Shown: positions 12,985-16,207 of the stretch, piece after piece
Layout of the letters: the number at the start of each line of letters is the position of its first letter
Position numbering within the stretch: position 1 is the stretch's first letter
Assembly: GCA_913055925.1 (NCBI GenBank)
Contig: CAJXLH010000022.1
Coordinates: 1-16,207 of the forward strand
From: an uncultured Maritalea sp.
Lineage (GTDB): Bacteria; Pseudomonadota; Alphaproteobacteria; Rhizobiales; Devosiaceae
DNA: 16,207 bases
Reading direction: 5' to 3'
Program-made: the position numbers and the translations under genes
The notes under the pieces: model-generated
What the model saw: the letters and a program-made list of their open reading frames with translations, nothing else
The model's database searches: none
What the model was told of the DNA's origin: nothing

Positions 12985-14508
12985 CTACGCAGGCTCTGGC
13001 AATTTGCCAATTTTCTTTCGCCAAATAGCAGGTGCGATTTTGTGCACGCTTTCACCGCTTGAATCCACAGCGACGGTCACCGGCATGTTTTCAACTTCAA
13101 ACTCGTAAATCGCTTCCATACCCAGTTCGTCAAACGCCACTACGCGCGATGACCGAATGGCTTTTGAAATGAGGTACGCCGCACCGCCTGTCGCCATCAA
13201 ATAGGCGGCTTGATGCTTTTTGATCGCTTCAAGCGCAACTGGTCCGCGCTCGGCTTTACCGATCATCGCAACCAGACCAGTTTTTTCGAGCATCATCTCG
13301 GTAAACTTGTCCATGCGCGTGGCCGTTGTTGGCCCTGCTGGACCAACTGCTTCATCGCCAACTGGATCCACTGGTCCAACATAATAGATAACGCGATCGG
13401 TGAAATCGACGCCTTCTGGCAACCCTTCGCCGCTTTCGTAGAGCGTTTGAATACGCTTGTGCGCTGCATCCCGTCCGGTCAAAATCTTACCGTTCAGGAG
13501 GATTCGATCACCAAGCTTCCAGCTGGCCACTTCTTCTTTCGTCAGCGTTGACAGATCAACAGACTTTGCTTCAGAGGAAGGCTTCCAGCCAATATCAGGC
13601 CATGCACTTAGCGGTGGCGGTGTCAATTCAGCTGGGCCGGTGCCATCCAGTGTAAAGTGCACGTGACGGTTCGCTGCGCAGTTTGGTGCAAGTCCCACAG
13701 GCTTTGATGCCGCATGGGTTGGCGCATCGAGAACTTTTACGTCCACGACGGTGGTCAGACCACCAAGTCCTTGCGCACCAATGCCCAGTGCGTTCACTTT
13801 CTCAAAAAGCTCAAGGCGCAATTCTTCAGCGGTCGAATTTGGACCGCGCTCAATAAGATCTTGGATATCCACTGGCGCCATAAGCGATTTCTTGGCGAGG
13901 TACATCGCCTTTTCCGGCGTACCGCCCACGCCAACTCCAAGCACCCCTGGCGGACACCAACCGGCGCCCAATGTTGGTACGGTCTTCAGCACCCATTCCA
14001 CAATATCGTCGGACGGGTTAAGCATCGCGAGCTTAGCTTTGTTTTCAGAACCGCCACCTTTCGCTGCAACGGTTACATCGACCTTGTCACCTGCGACCAT
14101 TTCATAATGGATAATAGCAGGCGCATTGTCGCCGGAGTTTTTGCGGCTACCAGCAGGATCCACAAGGATCGACGCGCGCAGCAAATTATCGTCAAATTGA
14201 GTATAGGCGCGGCGCACACCTTCATTGACCATCTCTTCGATGGTGGTGTCGGTATCCCAACGCACATCTTGGCCAATTTCTAGGAAGACAACGGCCATGC
14301 CCGTGTCTTGGCAAATCGGACGATGACCTTCAGCACACATGCGCGAGTTCGTCAAAATTTGCGCAATCGCATCTTTGGCCGCTGGGTTTTCTTCCTTCTC
14401 ATATGCTCTTGCAACCGCCTGAACATAGTCCAGAGGGTGATAGTATGAGATGAATTGAAAGCCATCTGCGATGGATTGGATGAAGTCTTCTTTTTGAATT
14501 GCTGGCAT
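12985..14508 (-). CDS. Class I (iron-sulfur) fumarate hydratase
   Basis: A predicted 507-residue class I fumarase with alpha and beta parts fused in one chain, the usual size for this class. It interconverts fumarate and L-malate in the TCA cycle through an oxygen-sensitive [4Fe-4S] cluster. The cluster cysteines fit C66 (RPICQDTG), C185 (GAGWCPPG) and C277 (APNCAANRH). GGGSENK at 151-157 and the C-terminal GPAGPTTATRMD stretch are also typical. The ATG at 14506-14508 has GGAG seven bases upstream. A 12-base CCAAA/TTTGG near-palindrome lies upstream at 14574-14585. It sits alone between a terminator and the membrane protein gene, so it is probably monocistronic. Whether this strain also has class II fumarase (FumC) is not visible here. 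Confidence 0.96.
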   Translation of the reverse strand: MPAIQKEDFIQSIADGFQFISYYHPLDYVQAVARAYEKEENPAAKDAIAQILTNSRMCAEGHRPICQDTGMAVVFLEIGQDVRWDTDTTIEEMVNEGVRRAYTQFDDNLLRASILVDPAGSRKNSGDNAPAIIHYEMVAGDKVDVTVAAKGGGSENKAKLAMLNPSDDIVEWVLKTVPTLGAGWCPPGVLGVGVGGTPEKAMYLAKKSLMAPVDIQDLIERGPNSTAEELRLELFEKVNALGIGAQGLGGLTTVVDVKVLDAPTHAASKPVGLAPNCAANRHVHFTLDGTGPAELTPPPLSAWPDIGWKPSSEAKSVDLSTLTKEEVASWKLGDRILLNGKILTGRDAAHKRIQTLYESGEGLPEGVDFTDRVIYYVGPVDPVGDEAVGPAGPTTATRMDKFTEMMLEKTGLVAMIGKAERGPVALEAIKKHQAAYLMATGGAAYLISKAIRSSRVVAFDELGMEAIYEFEVENMPVTVAVDSSGESVHKIAPAIWRKKIGKLPEPA

Positions 14509-14591
14509 GCAAACACTCCGCGACTAAGTGTAGGGGGTTCACTGCTTTTCCCATGCACGTCAAAGATTTGCAACCAAACCTTTGGCCTATT

Positions 14592-15830
14592 TTAAACGCG
14601 CCCCCCCTTTGCCGCCGCAAGAATAAAGGCAAGGCTGAACCCGTAAAGCGTTGTGAGTAAGTCAAAGCCGAAAACGAAGTCTGTCAGACCGAAGAAAAAA
14701 TAGCACACCGGCAATAACACCAGCGCATATGCGGCCCTTCTGTTTGCCCGCAAATCCGGGTCCAAAAGTAGATTCACAATTGGCGCTAGAATAATTATGG
14801 CATAGGCAAAAAGGCCGAACACGCCGCCCGCTACCGCAAAATCTGCAATGTCATTGTGAAATGTGAAATATTGCCGGACAGGTGCAAAATATTCGGGATC
14901 ATTGGTCACTGACATCAATGCGTCCCAGTGTCCTGCCCACCCATATCCAGTAACCGGCGCTTGTAAGAACGCTTTCCACGCCCCAACCAACAACTCAAAT
15001 CTTAGTTCTGAAGATAAGCCAGGCAAACGACCAGAAAACATTTCTGAAAGCGTGTAGCCTGTTCGGCTGACCATTCCAGAAGGGTCGAGCATAATCAGAG
15101 CCGCGCAGGCGGCTACCAATAAAGCGATGATGCCGGCAAAAAGCGGTTTGGATTTCTCCCAAACCACAGGTGTCACGAACGCGATGGCAATCAACGTTGC
15201 AATCGGTACGGTAAGCAATGCACCGCGCGAACCACTCAATAGAACAATCAAAATTGCTGCGCCCAGCGCAATGACACCCATGTTCGCGCGCGAAGGCAAT
15301 CGCCATTGCACACATGCGATTGCAAGGAATCCAAATATAATGGCAACCCGTGCAACTGCATTTGCGCCCGCTGCAACAGCAACAGTTCTATCCATGTTTA
15401 GACCGAATTTTTGTGCCAGCGCGAATACAACGCCGAGCAGGCAACCAAGCACACAATATCTAGCGATCCGCGCAAATGTGACAGGTTTCTTGAGTGTGAT
15501 CAAAAATTGATAAAGTAGTAACGGCAGTGCCAAACCTAGAAAGCTGACCAAATGCCCCAGATCAGCTGCGCTGCGGGCATTGAAAGCGAAAATGCTCAAC
15601 AAAATGAGAAATGAGCCAAGCAAAGCTACAAGGGTTGGCTGCCATACAAATTCGGCATTACGTGCCGAACGGAAGCTGCCCACTGTTCCAGCGAACAATG
15701 CAAACAACAATGCAAACGCAATCGAAATTGAGCCAAATAGCGTGGGCAGAAAAAAGGTCGTCGCCAATATGCCAACGAGTAGCAGTTGGTCAAAGATGCC
15801 GTTTTTTCTCCCTTGCGTTTGGCTCACCAT
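14592..15830 (-). CDS. O-antigen ligase/polymerase-like membrane protein (Wzy_C type)
   Basis: A predicted 412-residue polytopic inner-membrane protein with roughly ten to twelve hydrophobic segments. A large periplasm-like loop (about 250-325) contains the ELRFELLVGAWKAF and GYGWAG pieces expected of O-antigen ligase/Wzy-type proteins, followed by FHND at 324-327. SGSRG at 199-203 ends a helix, as is common in the family. Such proteins ligate or polymerise polysaccharide on undecaprenyl-diphosphate carriers. Ligase and polymerase cannot be separated by motif. The ATG at 15828-15830 is only five bases from the pheT stop, with no clear ribosome site, so it probably depends on pheT transcription and coupling. 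The last codons contain a run of seven G on the coding strand (plus-strand 14601-14607). No other polysaccharide genes are in view. Confidence 0.85.
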   Translation of the reverse strand: MVSQTQGRKNGIFDQLLLVGILATTFFLPTLFGSISIAFALLFALFAGTVGSFRSARNAEFVWQPTLVALLGSFLILLSIFAFNARSAADLGHLVSFLGLALPLLLYQFLITLKKPVTFARIARYCVLGCLLGVVFALAQKFGLNMDRTVAVAAGANAVARVAIIFGFLAIACVQWRLPSRANMGVIALGAAILIVLLSGSRGALLTVPIATLIAIAFVTPVVWEKSKPLFAGIIALLVAACAALIMLDPSGMVSRTGYTLSEMFSGRLPGLSSELRFELLVGAWKAFLQAPVTGYGWAGHWDALMSVTNDPEYFAPVRQYFTFHNDIADFAVAGGVFGLFAYAIIILAPIVNLLLDPDLRANRRAAYALVLLPVCYFFFGLTDFVFGFDLLTTLYGFSLAFILAAAKGGRV

Positions 15831-15835
15831 TTGAG

Positions 15836-16207
15836 TTAGCCGCGCAAACTTGCGCCCGTTGCTTTTTCGACCGCAGCGATAATTTTCTTGCTGACTGCCT
15901 CGATTTCTTCATCGGTCAACGTTTTTTGGCGCGGCTGCAAAGTCACTTCGATCGCAACTGACTTTTTGCCTTCACCAACATGCTCGCCTTCAAATACATC
16001 AAAGATCGATGTGGATTGGATCAGCTTCTTGTCTGCCGAGTTTGCCGCTTTCACAAACTTCATTGCTTCAACACCCTTGTCAGCAACAAAGGCAAAGTCG
16101 CGTCGAACCGGCTGCAGATCAGAAATATCCAAAGCGCCTTTGGTTTTTGTCGCTTTTTTCCGACCGCCTGGAATTGCGTCGAGATTGATTTCAAACGCGA
16201 CAACAGG
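15836..16207 (-). CDS. pheT: Phenylalanyl-tRNA synthetase beta subunit, C-terminal part
   Basis: This is the 3' end of pheT entering from the right edge, about 123 residues. The frame is open to base 16207. The visible sequence begins VVAFEINLDAIP, then LDISDLQPVRRDFAF, and continues to KATGASLRG at the stop. This is the C-terminal ferredoxin-fold anticodon-binding (FDX-ACB) domain, which contacts the tRNA. With PheS it charges tRNA-Phe in the cytoplasm as an alpha2-beta2 enzyme. The ATG at 16130-16132 is internal, not a start. The rest of pheT and presumably pheS lie to the right. The downstream membrane-protein gene begins five bases after the stop. Confidence 0.95.
   Translation of the reverse strand, partial: PVVAFEINLDAIPGGRKKATKTKGALDISDLQPVRRDFAFVADKGVEAMKFVKAANSADKKLIQSTSIFDVFEGEHVGEGKKSVAIEVTLQPRQKTLTDEEIEAVSKKIIAAVEKATGASLRG

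Noticed and set aside
13714..14283. Open frame (189 codons) on the + strand
   Set aside because: It is antisense to the class I fumarase, with low-likelihood composition and no motif.
1..16207. CRISPR array, tRNA or rRNA gene, or insertion sequence
   Set aside because: I saw no regularly spaced repeats, cloverleaf-like segments, rRNA-like sequence, transposase motifs or terminal inverted repeats with target duplications.

Overview
The window looks like ordinary chromosome of an alphaproteobacterium, probably of the Rhizobiales/Hyphomicrobiales type. Base composition is near 50% GC. That guess rests on the housekeeping proteins (LepA, the PheT C-terminus, class I fumarase, TrhO), the carboxyspermidine-type polyamine genes and frequent GTG/TTG starts. 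I cannot name a genus. There are no rRNA or tRNA genes, no CRISPR array and no transposase. Genes are packed tightly, and several convergent pairs touch or overlap.

Left part (1-3667, + strand). The end of a carboxynorspermidine/carboxyspermidine synthase gene is followed closely by its decarboxylase (nspC type) and an agmatinase-type ureohydrolase. Together they suggest a putrescine-to-spermidine operon that does not use decarboxylated SAM. Next comes a two-gene RES/Xre (ParS/MbcA-type) toxin-antitoxin module with its own promoter and a cluster of TTGCCA motifs that could be its operator.

Middle (3677-7794). lepA (elongation factor 4) on the minus strand is followed one base later by a small VOC/glyoxalase-fold protein. 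Divergent from lepA lie two tandem, clearly paralogous alpha/beta hydrolases with complete Ser-Asp-His triads.

Regulatory and membrane segment (7797-10249). An uncharacterised four-helix membrane protein is divergent from a TetR-family regulator. Their shared intergenic region holds two matching ATACG-N4-CGTAT palindromes. Next are a DUF2306-like membrane protein, convergent with and overlapping tetR, and a divergent membrane-anchored LytTR DNA-binding protein. This is the least explained part of the window.

Right part (10246-16207). It holds trhO (tRNA U34 hydroxylation), a YghZ-like aldo/keto reductase followed by a GNAT acetyltransferase, a class I Fe-S fumarase with a good intrinsic terminator, a polytopic O-antigen ligase/polymerase-like protein, and the C-terminal end of pheT entering from the right edge.

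No wholly new system is evident. The items most worth a second look are the paired-palindrome TetR locus with its unknown membrane partner, the membrane-bound LytTR protein beside a DUF2306 protein, and the operator-like repeats of the RES/Xre module.
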